Below, in pieces: positions 43,811 through 56,451 of a stretch of 64,000 nucleotides of DNA. The stretch lies in the NCBI GenBank assembly GCA_029298735.1, contig JANSLP010000133.1, positions 1-64,000 of the forward strand, read 5' to 3'. Below the pieces are notes generated by a model. The model was not told where the DNA came from, searched no databases, and was given only the letters and a program-made list of their open reading frames with translations. Numbering within the stretch: position 1 is the first letter of the stretch; the number at the start of each line of letters is the position of its first letter. The stretch is from Ophiostoma sp. CBS 140.51 (taxonomy: Eukaryota > Ascomycota > Sordariomycetes > Ophiostomatales > Ophiostomataceae). A program made the position numbers and the translations under genes.

Positions 43811-46800
43811 GTTCCGTTCACTCGAGTAGCGTTCACTCGACGCCCGGGTGGCTTTTTTGTACGAGTAATTTGTGAGGCAACGTGAGACGCAACTTTGCAG
43901 AGGCGGAGTGGTGGCGTGAGAAATTCATTTGTCGTCTGGTGTTCTGGGGAAAAGGTTTGCGCCCCATCAGCCTCGCCGAAGCCACACAATACTCGTTACG
44001 GTCAGCGGCCTGCAGTCGACAAGGAATATGCATCTTGAGAGCTTTTTGGTGAACTCCTGACGAGGCTGCACTCACTGCCCAGTATTTCTGTTGTTGTGTG
44101 TGAAGTAGCCTGTCGTCGCTTCCTTCCCCAACATCCAAGACGGCATGACGACTGTTGTCTCGTTCCGAAACAGGCTGCGCCTTTTGGGAGCGGGTTCTTT
44201 CGTTCCTGCAGGCACGCATGCTTTAGCGCGGGCGGCCGGCTTCAGATATCCTTACTTTGAGAGAAAGTAGCTCTCCGGCCGCTCCTTTCCCCCTGAAGCT
44301 ATTTTTTTTGCAAGCGCCCTGTGAGCTTTCAGCAGGAGCGATTGCTATGCCAAACGTGGTTTGAGACTGGCTGGGGTTTGTGGGAATGGGAAAGGGAAAG
44401 AACGACGGGCGGTGAACAATGAGGATAGGCACCACGATGACGAGATGGTAAGAACATATCGAAAAAAAGGGTTCGCAGAGAGGAAGGGGCGATTGGAATG
44501 TGTACTCGTAGTGGAGTATTGCGTGGACGTGCCTGCCGAGCCTGCGTCGCTGCCATATGAGGGTTGTCTCTTCTTATTTTTCTGCCGGAATGCAGTATCA
44601 ACAAAAACGGAAAAAGATCTCAATTAACGAAATCCTGAGATCCCCACCCTTCATTAATCAATCCACGGCTCGAAAAAATGCATCCCCTTTGGTGAAAACA
44701 CCCGTGTCCTTCTCCAACGGGCATTGTCGTTGCAGATATTAGACGCCGAGGGCCAATAGACTCGAATCGTTAGGCCCTAATCGGTGATGTTACAGAACGA
44801 CACGCAGAACAACAGCAGCGCATTCATTAAGTGAAGTGCTGCAGAGTCCTTCAGAGGAGTGCTGCAGAGTCGAAAAGCAAAGCATTGCCGTCTGTGCACA
44901 TCGAGCTGACCTGCGCGCCAAGACCGGCAACCCCTGTCAGCCGGTTCCTCAGTGGTCCCTTTTTACTCTCTGGTTCTTGACCCTGACTGGGCCTCACGCA
45001 TCTCCTCTCATCCCCTTTTCAATGGCTGTCTCAAGAGGCTGATTGGCTGGTGATTGGTATTTCTCGTTTCTGATTTCTCCTTGCCCACAGAGCCCACGTC
45101 TTTTTCTCCATCCTATCCTTCAATGAAAGGCTGTCTTACAATGCTAACCTTGCAGTTTCGACACAGGAACCACTTTGTGTGAAAAAAAAAGGAGAACAAG
45201 TGCCGGCCACGAAACAGAAACAAGCGACTACCACTCTAGTCCCAACAAGAAAAAAGGAGACCGAAGAAACGAGCAAGCGAGATACAAACCACGGCCGTAG
45301 GGTCCGTCCATAGCCCCGAATAGTCTCTCTTGGAGCAGGGCGTTGACCTTCTCTTTCACACACGATCTCTCGCTATTTTCTACCCTGGCCGGGAGCCGGC
45401 TGAAGAATTGGGAATAGAGTGCGCTTCGTCAGGGTGTCCGAGCGAGCTGAACGATCGGCGCGAAAAGAAAGGAAAAACGACAAAAGAGAGACGAGCCAAG
45501 TGAATGAAAGGAGAAGAAAAAAACCGGGTCGTGCCCATTATTGTTCCAGGGGCCATGTGCTCATCCCACACAAGATCTATGGACGAAAAGCAAAAAGGGA
45601 ATGGAGGACAATGGACAAAAAGTACTGCAGATTGCTGCATGGTGTCTGTCCATGGAGGGAGAGACAAGTGACGGATCCCCGGGGCGTCTTTACGTCAAAA
45701 TGCCAGCCAACGCTGGCAAACTTATTGAACGGCAAAGCATTCTTTATGCTGTGGCATGTCGTGCCATGTCGTGGTTTTCGTTGCCCTCTTTCGTTTATTT
45801 CTCTTCACTCTTTTTTCATATCGTTTGCTTGGTTTCCTGATCTCCTGGTTTCTTGTACCCCTTGCCCTCATCCTCTCAACATATTCCGAACTCCGGAAAC
45901 GTGCCCATGACGAAAAAAGACGAGATGACCGTCTCCCAGCTAGGCGGTCTTTTGGTTCGTCGGGGTTCTCGTTAGGGGATGAAAAGAAACTAATTAAATC
46001 CACAAGCTTCTTTTCTGTCCCCTCGTCCTGGCCCATCCTTGTTCGTCCCGGTCGTCTCGCTCTCCTTGTCCCTCCTCTAGCCCCTGTCCGTCTCAACTCG
46101 ACGATCTTGAAATCCCTCCTGGTTCCCGTCTTTCTTTTCCCTCACGGCCTCGACTTTTCTTTCTTTCTCCTTCTATCTGTTTTGGACGTCCTTTTGAACG
46201 ATTGTGTCGTCCGTTCGTCTTGTCGAGATATACCTTTCTTGTCCTGTTCTCTTACACGGTTGTACACCATTTCACCATCTGGTGGTCCTCTCCACTCCCA
46301 TTCCTCCCACTCGGTTACCCTGGCGCCTCCCTTACAACGGGAGGCTCTCTCTAAGCGCCCGCAACATAAACCACTCTTTTCTTGGCTGCTTCGTCGTTCA
46401 CCGTCCCGACCTATCGAAGACTCGCATATCCTCTGGCCGTGGATAGTCAAGGACTTTCTGGAGAATTTTCTTTGAAACAAAACAAGCGAAGTGGTGGAAG
46501 GGAAGACAGAAAATCAGAAAGAAGCCCAGGCCAGCAACATCATTGGCCAATCCGACAACAGCTACATCCGTCCCAAACCATCACCACCGCACGAAATTCG
46601 ACTGGAAGGCCGACCATGGTCTCGGGAACCGCCTGTACCTGCATCGACATCCACACGATGCAATAATCACCACCTCTGGCAGGCTCTGGTAGTAACTACG
46701 TCTTCACCTCCTTTTGGCGGCATCAACCCCTTCATCCTTCTGAATCCTTCTCCAGACGATACTGCGCTTCATCCCTCGTCTTCACAGTCTCTCATCGTCT

Positions 46801-47343
46801 CTCGTCGTCTCTGTTGCCGCCGCCATCCGCCGTACTTTGCCGCTTCTTGTCATCCGATTCGTCCGTAGTTGACGTTTCCACCATCTTTCTCCTGTTTCTG
46901 TGTCTGTGTTCCTGTTTCTTCGACAACGCAGACTCCAGAGAAATTGAGACAGCCGCGCCTGGCCTTCTGCTTTGCGGCCTTCAGAAAAATAGACGCCGGC
47001 CCCTCCACTACCTAGTCAACACGAACCCCTTTCATCTCTTCCTTTTTTCGTCTTTGTTGCCTTTTCGTCCCATTGAGTTTCCTATTCTGTCTTTTGGACT
47101 GTCTTCCTTTGGTTCTCGTTGACGTACAACCTATCGCCTCTTCCTCGCCTATTTTCGTTGATCCGCGTTCACATCGGCTTCTTGCATCGATATCTCCACT
47201 TTGGGCGGAACAGGCCCCAAGCACCTGGCGCCTAAGTCGACATTTTTGGCCTCAACCTGGGGTGACCTGCAATTTTGGAAAAGAAGAAGCAAGGGAGGAT
47301 ACAGTCGCTTTTTTCTCGAAATAGCGACAAAGACACAGAAACC

Positions 47344-50300
47344 ATGGAGACCAGAGACGCTATGAATACCAAGGATGTGGAAAGCGTCTGTGGCTTGAAA
47401 GCATTCTTATATGCCATGGACCCAACCACGACGCTCTTCACTTTTATGTTGTGAGTTTCTTGTTCCTTTTCTTCTTCATCCATTCTTTCCTTTTTGTCAC
47501 CTACTTTCATTTGTGGCCGGTTCTCCTCTTGCATTTTTGTTTTATTTTCCCTCGAGTCGTCGTCGTTCTTTTCGTTACCTTCATCTCCCTATATTTACTT
47601 TCACTTCCTTCTGTCTTTCCCCCGGTACTTGTGTTTATTGGGTTCATCTTATTCTCAGCTGGTTCCTGCCACCAGCTTCTTTTCACCTTCATTTGTTTTC
47701 TTTTTGCCTCAACCTTTCAGCCTCTTCAGCTTCCAGTTGCTTTTGCGCAATTGCTTCCAATTTCCTTTTTCGGACGGCATTGACGCATCTCGCCTACTAG
47801 CCGAATTGCCTATTTTCCTCTGCAGCTGCAGCCTCACATTCATATCCCTCATTTTCATCAGCTCTGGTCCTGGCTGCCACGGCTTTTATTTACTTTTATT
47901 TACCTTTCCTTTTCTCCACAGTCGAGTCTTTTTTCGTTTCTTTTCTGTCTTTTTTTCGGTACTTGCGTTGATCGCATTACCGAACGCCAGTTTGTATGTT
48001 TATTTGCCATTTTCATTGTGCTTTCCTTTTGTTCACCTCGTTTGCACATGTTTTTATCCTCTTTTTTCATAATCTTTTTTTTTTCACGGCTCCATTTCCT
48101 CTCTCCCTTCCCTCCACAATTTGACACAGCAACGTCCCCGACAAACCCCATTCGCTGCACAAAAAGTCCGTGCTTGTTAATCAGGAGACCGGCCAAGAAA
48201 CGTTCTGAAGCAAGACGTCTCTGCCCATGGAGTGTCATCTTCTGGAAATACGGCAATGCTCGCTCGTCCCGAAATAACAGCCAACCCCAGCAACGGGCAA
48301 CGAACGGTCGCGACTTTTGAGTGCGTCGTATGAACACGACAACACGCAAAAAAGTGTATTGCGTGTTGACGTGTTCAGGGCGCGAAAGGAGAGAGCTCCG
48401 GCGTCCCCGTCAGCCCTAAACATCCACTTCTGCACCAAAACCCCCAAACTGTTCTCAATTGCCCCAATTACAGCCAACCAGAACCATTCCGAGCCATTCA
48501 ACCTCCATCAGACCCCTGCAGATTCCCCTGCCTCATCTTCCTCCAGGGCCCTGGCACCTGCGACGCCTGATAGGCCAATCGTCCAAGCTTTCGTCATTTT
48601 AAAAATAGGTTGCCGAAATAGATGAGCTCGATGCACGGTGCAGATGAGGGCAGATGAGAAGCAGATGCAGGCAGATGTCAGAAAGAGATGAGAAATATGA
48701 GAAGCTACTAATAACAATATGGGACAACAAACGGGCAAAGTGGCCCTTGTTTCATCCTCGGCATTGCCTAAGCTCGTTCCTTTGGTTGAGGCTTATTCGG
48801 TTGTTCGATGCCCTTCCCGTTCTTGCTTGTCATCTTCTGACGAGCCTGACGAGCTTTGGTAGAGCCCTGGCAAGAAGTGATGTGCCGTTCTCCATCCATA
48901 CGGGCACCCCTAAAGCGGCAAGGTCGCGGGCGAGAGATCAGCGCCAATGATGAGAACGACGAGGTTGTGATTCCTGGCCAGGGCCTTGTTCGGTGCTTTT
49001 TTCCCCTTCGTTGCTTTCGTTTGCTTCTTCAGCCTCCTTTGCCTTCTTATTTTGGAATTCTTTTTGGCTCTTGTTCGTTCTTCTGCCGCTCATCATTTCC
49101 CCATTTGCCCAGGCCACATCCTGCTGTTCATCATCTCACCCAGCTCGTCATCATCCTCTTCCTCGTGTTTTGTTGTTGTTGTTCTTTCCAGCTGCCTTCT
49201 TTTATTGTTCCGCCTTCTTTTCTACTTTGCTTTTTCATCATCTCTTTCATCCTCTTCATTCTTCCCGGACTTTCCGTCATCCGTTTTGAGTACAAATATG
49301 CAGCGTAAGCAGTGCTGACTTCGTTTTTCTTCGTTCCCTCGCTTTTCAGACGAACCGATCCTTCCGTCAACACTGTCCGCCTACTCGGGTCTTGGGACAA
49401 CTTCAGTATGACTTACGCTATGGAGCGTGACAGCCGTCGGGAACGCGGCCAATGGCGAGGCTGCCACACCTTTTCCAATGTTATCTGCGACGGCGACGCC
49501 CCTGCTAACCATGTTCCCCGTTCTGGCGGGCTGAAAATGGGGCAGACCTATTATTACTATGTACGTCTTATTATGAGTTCTTATTCTTATTTCTTCTTCT
49601 ATTCTTCTTACCTTCTAGTCTCTTTATTCCCAGTCCTTATTCCGCTTCATATATCCCTCTCCCTTTTTACCCTTTACCTCTTTACAACATATATTCTACA
49701 GCCTTTCTCTTCTCTTCTTATATCCTTCCACTCTCGCATCCATCTCAGTTCTTACATCTGGTCCTCCTTCAACTTAAACTTCAGCAACTAACATATCAAG
49801 TACGAGGTTGACGGCACCACCGAAACTCACGATCCGTCCATACCATCCACCACCACCTGCCCTTATTTGCCCGGTCAACGTGTCAACACACTCTGGGTTC
49901 CCATCGAACAGTCCTCCCGTCAGCGGAGTGCCTCCGTCAACTCCCTCTGTCTTCACAACTTTAAGACCATGGACCCGGCCGACAAGTTCGTGACGCCCCG
50001 GCCACCACCGGCCACACCCTCTGTTGTGGGCCCATTGCCACCTCCACCAGCATCGGCCATGGCCATTCCGTACGAGCGGAGACCATTGGCTTCCTCATGC
50101 GGCAACAAGCGCCCAGTCTCGCCTCTTCCTACACCAAGACATCTTCTCCGCCACCAGCGTTCTGTCCGTTCGTTGTCACCATCACCATCAATCTCCACAT
50201 GGTCACCGCGCCGGTTATTTGCTCGCCGTGCCAGCCCCAGCCGTGAGGTGAAGCTGGTCGACGGTCAAAATGAGGAAGAGAACACATTCATGCCGTCATC

Positions 50301-51393
50301 AGTTGCCAGTGAGAACGACACCTATCTGCACCGGCCAGTCCTCTCATCGAGACTGGTCTCTTCTTCTGCGTCGTCCATCTCTTCCATCTCGCGCTCCCGC
50401 CAAGGCGGTCTAGCTCCTGCACCATACTACCCGTCGACAGCATCTCAGGGCAGCCGCTCCCGGGACATCTCGCCCGAGTCGCTGCGCCGCTTCCTGGTCG
50501 ATGATGCACCCCTTGAGAGCCTTTCGAGTGACAACATCAGCCTTACTGGCCGCAGTGTCTCTTCGACCTTGCCTGCTGTTGCTGTTCACACCGATGTCAT
50601 CGGCCAAAACTCGTCCTTCCTCCTGTCAGAGACCGATGACGAGGATGAGGACGACTTTGATGTTATCAACATCAACAAGAACAACAGGGGCCACGATCTG
50701 GACTTCATCGATGATGACGAGCACAACTTTGCCACATCGACCACGTCCGAGACCGCGCCCATGACCATCCTGTCGCCCCCGCCGCCAGCTTCGCGCAACA
50801 TTACGCCGCTGATGGTGCCGGTGGAGGAGAAGGTCGACGTTGTGGAGGTTGAGGAGGCCAGTCCAGCGGAGCCGGAGCTTCCTCTTCCAAAGGCTCCTAC
50901 TCGGGCCCCGCCGGCCATTCCTGAGCCGACGCTCGAGGTGGCCGCTGAGGCTGAGGCTGAGATCGAGGCTCATCTCGATGGGACTGTCAAGATTGACCTT
51001 CCCCAGCTTAACCTCGAGCTGCCGCCTGTACTGGCACCACCATCGCCCATGTCGCTCTCGCCCATGTCCATGTCCTCGATGTCGGGTGCACTGTCGTTCC
51101 AGTCGCACGAGGACGACAGCGAGCCGCTCGATGTTGATGCTGGTTCGTCGGCAGCGCTGTTCCTGCCTCCACCAGAGCATCCGTTCCGGGGTGGCGCCAG
51201 TGAGAGCTGCAAGGCCGACCCCGAGTCGCAGCAGCACCGCCAGAACCACCATCACCACCTCATGGACGCCGCTCTGACGGGCAGCACAACGACACTCGTC
51301 CCCGGCAACGGCCTGATCGGCGCCGGCACCAGCAGCGGCCTTGATGACCTGGTCGATGAGCTGGGCTGGATGGCCACTGCTATTCAGGGCTAG
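47344..51393 (+). CDS. Protein with AMPK-type glycogen-binding (CBM48-like) domain; 1.9-kb first intron
   Basis: Three exons (47344-47450, 49350-49560, 49801-51393) encode 636 residues. Exon 1 sits in an ACC-ATG-G context and encodes VCGLKAFLYAMDPTTTLFTFML. It ends two bases into a codon, and the exon at 49350 completes that codon in frame, giving RTDPSVNTVRLLGSWDNF. The next block (MERD then GQWRGCHTF, ICDG, GGLKMGQTYYYY-YEVDG, THDPSIPSTTTCPYLPGQ) is the fungal early-set glycogen-recognition domain (about residues 25-150). The remaining 480 residues are Ser/Pro-rich with acidic patches and no catalytic motif. It is probably an adaptor bringing a partner to glycogen or related glucan; this is inferred. 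The 1,899-nt intron 1 (GTGAGT to CAG) is exceptional for such a fungus; intron 2 is 240 nt. Confidence 0.82.
48332..48376. repeat. 18-bp stem hairpin inside the long intron
   Basis: Arms at 48332-48349 and 48359-48376 are complementary at 17 of 18 positions around a 9-base loop. The arm sequence GAACACGACAACACGCAA contains two AACACG motifs. It lies in the non-pyrimidine central part of intron 1 of the glycogen-binding-domain gene. Confidence 0.85.
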
Positions 51394-52865
51394 GCCCATT
51401 CCTTTCTTATATTGTTACATTTCCTTTGTCTTGGTGTTTTAAAACTTTTAGAAGCGTGGGATTTGATTTATGGGATCATTACTTTGCATTGGGATAGCGA
51501 TTATTTTTGGGGTTTTATTTTTAGATGAGAGCCACTTGGGATTTTACGGCCTCACAAAACGGGATTCACACTGGGATAATGGGTGTTTTCTTTTCTTACC
51601 TGTATTTTTGTTTATTCTCTTGCTCTTCACGTCGTATGAGACGTTACAGATGACCTCCATCTGAGGTTAGAACAACAAGGGTGCCTTTTCGGCGCCTCTT
51701 TTTCATCAATCAAACCTTTTGTTGACATGGGCCCTATTTTGGGGCCATGATAATCGCAATCTGATCTCTCCCCTTTTCTTATTTTAATGACGTCGTTTTG
51801 CGTATTGCGAAGCAGCGGTGCTCGCCTGTCGTTTGGGTTGGAGGGCTGACGATCTTAGTCTAAGCCTTGTAAGGCAGTTCGAAAAAAAGCGTAGGTCTGT
51901 CGTATAATAAAAGTACGAGATGTCGGAGGTAGAACCCTGGTCTAAACTTCTTAATCCGATATCCGGGGCCGGTTCTGGGATTCCCGGCGGTTTAGAGTTA
52001 TGTTGCGGTTGCGTTGCTCGAGGGCCCGCAAAAACGCCGTGTTTCTCCAAGTGCGGACGGACTGAGTTAGAAAGGAGTTGTGTCGGTCTTCGGACAAAAA
52101 TCTCACCGACTGAGAAGTCCGAGATGGAGAAAAAAAGAAGTGGGCCCAGCCTGCCAAATCACCCAAACGCCGGTGTTGGGCCGCGTGAACTGTTAATGCT
52201 TGCTGGCGACTGGTCCTGGCGATCGCCGGAGGGGTTGACGGTGAGCAGAAAAGATTGTGCCCGAACGGACGTGCTTTGGAGAATAGAGATGGAATTTCTA
52301 ATTCTGACTCCTTTTCATGTGTGAAAAAGGGTTATTAACAAGAACTCTGACCAGACTTTCCATTCTGGAGAAACGATAAAAGGGACGAGAGCCAAGGACA
52401 TGCAAGTGAAGGGAGTTCCTCGACTAAAACCGACAAAGAAAACAACGAGGCTCTCACTCACCCACAAGCGTCTCGTTCCCTGTTCTCACCAAAGCTCTCA
52501 AACGGCAAGGCTGCAGAAGCAGATCCCGAAGAAAAGGACTCAACTTACCAATTCAAAAACGACAAAAAAAGAGAAAAATAAAAGGAAAGAAAAGGAGCTG
52601 TGAAAGACGACAATCTGCGAATGTCTCGAACCTTCCTGTCTTTTTAAACATTTTCTGGCCTCATCCATCCCCCACGGGAAACAACCGCATTCATATTTTC
52701 GTTCCGAAAGGACAAGCCAACCTGCAGCTTCGCACTCCTCTTCGGCATTCCTAGCGTGTCCGAAGTCCTTTGCACTCGCAAATCTTACACCGCACACTGG
52801 GAACAGCAACCGCCAAACACCCCACTGGACCTGTCTTTTGCTGTGTTGGCCGTCTCTTGCCCAAC
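51394..52865. other. Intergenic region before the Zn2Cys6 gene
   Basis: About 1.5 kb with no supported gene. One ATG-initiated frame of 134 codons (51920-52324) is the longest, but its length is what chance allows and nothing in it is recognisable. Confidence 0.55.
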
Positions 52866-55800
52866 ATGGACACATACGACGACTCCTCGTCTTCAGACGA
52901 CGACCTGAGAGACGAGTCCCCCGAAGAGGCCCAGCAGCAACAGCAGACAGCACTGGAGCCCTTGGCCTGCGTGGCCTGTCGTGCGCGTAAGCTCAAGTGC
53001 GATCGGACAAAGCCTGCATGCAGTCGCTGCACCAAAGCTACCGATGGCACGGTTTGTGTGTACCCGGAGTCGCGCCGCAAGCCCATGTTCAAGCGGCGCA
53101 ATGTAAAGGATATCGAGGCTCGATTAGGTAAATCCCCCTTCCTGTTGACATACCATTGGCTGCCTCCTAACACCCCTTAGCCCAGGTAGAAGGCTTGTTG
53201 AAGGAGGCGCCGAGCCTGGACCGCAAGAGGAGTGCTGCAGATGAGACTGAGTCCGCGTCTGGTCGCTCTGGTCGCAATGGTACTGGCCTCTTCTCTGTCA
53301 TCACCGAGGCCGAAATTGGTGGAGGACGCGGACTCAATGATGGCGGTCCGACGCCGTGCGCCCCTGTCGATGAGGACTCATACTCGACCGAGCTCATGGA
53401 TCTTGGCATGTCTGAAGCGCCGCCTCCATATGAGATTATCGAAGCTTTGTGAGTGTTCCCAGCATACCATGTGTTGGATATTGTTGTTGCTAACTGGATA
53501 GACACACTGCCTACTTTGCGAACCAGCACATGTTCATTCCCATTGTGCACAAGACTCGCTATCTCAGGGCATTCCATTCGGCCCCGCACCTGCGGCCACC
53601 TATGGGCCTGCAATATGCCATCTGGGCCATGTCCTCGCAGGTGTACCGCAAGTATTCGCATTTTCACGATGCGTTTTACCGCCGGGCACGGCAGTATCTT
53701 GAGAACGATGAGATGAAGGGCCATGGCGAGCACTTTATCACCATTGGCCATGCCCAGGCATGGGCTCTTCTTGCCGCGTACGAAGCTCGTCGGCTCTTCT
53801 TCACACGTGCAGCCATGAGCTGCTCGCGGTGTGTCCGTCTTGTCGGTATGATGGGTCTCAACCGTCTTGACGACAACACCGGTGGTGATCGACTTGCTTC
53901 TACTCTTCAGCCACCATCGGACTGGACTGAGCTGGAAGAGCGCCGGCGTGTGTACTGGGGCGCTTTTTGTGTCGACAGCCATGCCTCGATCTCGACCGGC
54001 TGGCCGACCCTGATCAATGCAAATGATGTAAGTTTACCCACCTATTGTCGACCGATGAATTGGCCTGATTCTGTACTTGTACTCACACACATAGGCCACA
54101 ACACACCTGCCCAGTTCGGAAGATGCGTTTGCTCGCGGCACGCCGCAGCCGTCTTGCACACTCGACAATATATTTTCTGGGTCGACGTACTCAACCTTCT
54201 CCAGCGCCATCCTCGTGTGCCATCTTTTCAACTCCATCCTGCTCCATGTACAGCTCAAGCCCAGTGACCGGCCCGAGGACTTTGAGTATGGCCCCTTCTG
54301 GGAGCGACACCGCAGCCTTGACACAAAGATGTCGTCGGCTTTCGTATTCTTGCCGGAGCGGTACCGGCTGCCGCAAAACTTCCAGGACCCAGTCGCCGTG
54401 CATACCAACCTGAACTTGCACGCGGCGACGATTTGTCTGCACAATGCAGCCGTCGAGCGTGCCGAGGCGCATAACCTGCCCGAGTCAGTGACCAAGAACT
54501 GCTATGACCGCATGTTTACGGCTGCGCAGGAGATTGTCAACATCATCGAGAAGACGAGCCACATGGCCGGCAGCTATGTAAGTGAACCCTTGAGGCTGAG
54601 CAGATGGGAAAGAAAGAGTTACTCACATGTTTGTTCCTTTTGTATAGAAGAGCCCGCTCGCATCATTGTCTTTGTACTGCGCCACGTCAGTCTTCATCTA
54701 CCAGGCAATGATGCATGAGAAGAACCAGACGCAAAACACCGAGGCCGCCGAGAAGGCTGCGGGCCATATTGAGTTCATTATGCACTGTATGGACAATGGC
54801 CGCACGAACAATGTCACGCGTCTCCTGCTGCACCAGGCCATCATGGACGTCGACCGCAACGGCCTGACGACGGCCAAGCACTTCTCGTGGTTCAAGCGGT
54901 ATGCTAACCGGGCCGTTGATGCTGGTCATTATGTCCCCGTCCTCGCTCGATCGGCTGTGTCGCGGCATTCGTGGCAGCAGCCGCCCATGGCTGGTCGTTT
55001 GCCGCTGATCAACAAACACAACACCAAGGTCATGAAGTCGCAGCAGTGCTGTACTGTGGGCTCAACTAACATGTGTGACTCGTGCCGCAAGAAGATGGAG
55101 GCGGACCAGGCGGCTGGAAGGCTGCCGCCCAAGAACAGTAACGCCGCCACAACGAATACAAACGGCGACCTGAATAAAAAGCGGCGCCGTCTTCAATCCC
55201 CAGAAGCTGTGGAAGTACCGACAATGGACGCTTTCCAAACCCACTATGGCGGTGCCTTTGTCGTGTTGCCACGCCGTGCCGAAACTGTATCGCCGGCACC
55301 GTCCGATGTGTCCGTCGGATCAAGCATTCATACTGGCCAGGAGTCGTCAAGCAATGGTGAAAGCGGCTCACGGCCTTCGGTGTCGACACAGGGCAGCTTG
55401 TCTCAACTTGGTATATCATCTCTGCCGGGCATCATCCCTCCCGGCGTCTCCCTAGTAGGAGGCCAAAAGAAGCAGCAGCAACAGCAGCAACAGCCGCAGC
55501 AGACAGCCGCCGCTGCCTCCGCTACCACCAACGACTTCTTCCCATCTGTCTCCCTTCCCGATCTCTGGACTGGAACGTCGGCTTCTGTGGTCGAAAATGC
55601 CGGCTTGGGTGATGCCGCCGCGTTCTTGGGCATGCCGAGCGCCGATAATGACCAGTGTGTCCCGTCTTCCGTGACTCTGCCGATGGACTCTTCGTTTCTA
55701 TACAATCCGTTGGATGAGGCCGTGACGACATGCTTGGATGAGGCCACGATCCAGGAGATTGTATCGGGCGACACGGCCAGCCAGATGGAGAGCAACGATC

Positions 55801-55871
55801 CGTGGACAACGTTCTTGCAGGCGGGCGATTTCGACAGCACTGACTGGAGCACGATTGACCACCAGCAGTGA
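52866..55871 (+). CDS. Zn2Cys6 fungal transcription factor
   Basis: Five exons (52866-53127, 53181-53448, 53502-54027, 54095-54577, 54648-55871; introns of 53, 53, 67 and 70 nt) encode 920 residues, all phases closing. The acidic N-terminus precedes the binuclear zinc cluster with Cys35, 38, 45, 52, 55 and 64 (C-x2-C-x6-C-x6-C-x2-C-x8-C) and a basic linker KPMFKRRN. A short coiled coil (IEARLAQVEGLL) then likely gives dimerisation. The fungal-specific regulatory domain spans about residues 175-560 (for example HTAYFANQHMFIPIVH and EERRRVYWGAFCVDSHASI). The C-terminus has a Gln run (about 780) and an acidic end suited to activation. A late CCTVGSTNMCDSCRKKM stretch adds four cysteines outside the cluster. 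Target genes cannot be inferred; no metabolic cluster surrounds it. Confidence 0.93.
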
Positions 55872-56451
55872 TGTATACCGACTCTGGCGTGACAGAAAAA
55901 AGATGGATAATGAAGGATTATGAATTGCTACGATATTGTTCTAGGAAAAGAGGCCCCTACAAAGGCTTTTCGGTTGCTCCTTCCTGGAGATATGGCGCTG
56001 CATGTCGTGAGGAAGGTGCGATCAAAGAAAATGAACAAAGGTAACTACGCCCACGATGGAAAGGACGATTGACACACGCAACTCTTTTAGATAAATTTTA
56101 TAGATACTATATTTGTAGTAACGATTACCATGCCAGACTTTCTAAACAGTTTTAAGTGCGCGTTGTGCTGTCGATGCGGAACCGTTTTACACCGTATTAG
56201 CGGCCGAGCCCACTAACACGCGACGACGCGTCAGCAGTGCCCTCGTATTTTTTGGGGGTCGTTTTTGGTGGGATTCGCGAACAAAGCGCGGCCAAACTGG
56301 CGCAGTATTCACCTAACGGGGCAAGCAGATGATCGTGCCTTCCGTTACTTCCGACGTCCGACGTCTTTGTCGTTGCTGTTGGAAAAACGAAGATAATTTT
56401 GATCGTTTTTTCGACCTCATCAACACACGTCGATTCAGCACCCACCGCAGC
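55872..56451. other. Intergenic region between Zn2Cys6 and dioxygenase genes
   Basis: A 580-base gap holding the Zn2Cys6 3' end and the dioxygenase promoter. An in-frame ATG at 56329 lies within it, but I prefer the start at 56452. No other gene is seen. Confidence 0.55.

Larger units (their letters stand above)
42316..47343. other. 5-kb gene-free interval with long pyrimidine-rich leader
   Basis: No gene is recognised. The SUR2 3' end and an A-rich stretch (43,380-43,480, with two copies of ATGAAAATAAAAA) come first, then a palindrome- and repeat-rich patch (43,750-43,845). From about 45,750 the plus strand becomes strongly T/C-rich and stays so to the next start codon, so the glycogen-binding-domain gene probably has a long leader. 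Open frames here are explained by lack of purines rather than by coding. Confidence 0.55.

Noticed and set aside
45756..48072. Several Phe/Leu/Ser-rich plus-strand open frames that look like membrane proteins
   Set aside because: Stop codons need purines, so pyrimidine-only DNA gives long hydrophobic frames automatically; there is no splice logic or known motif.
51920..52324. ATG-initiated 134-codon frame before the Zn2Cys6 gene
   Set aside because: Length is within chance for this much intergenic DNA; no motif, and the composition is unlike the confirmed genes.
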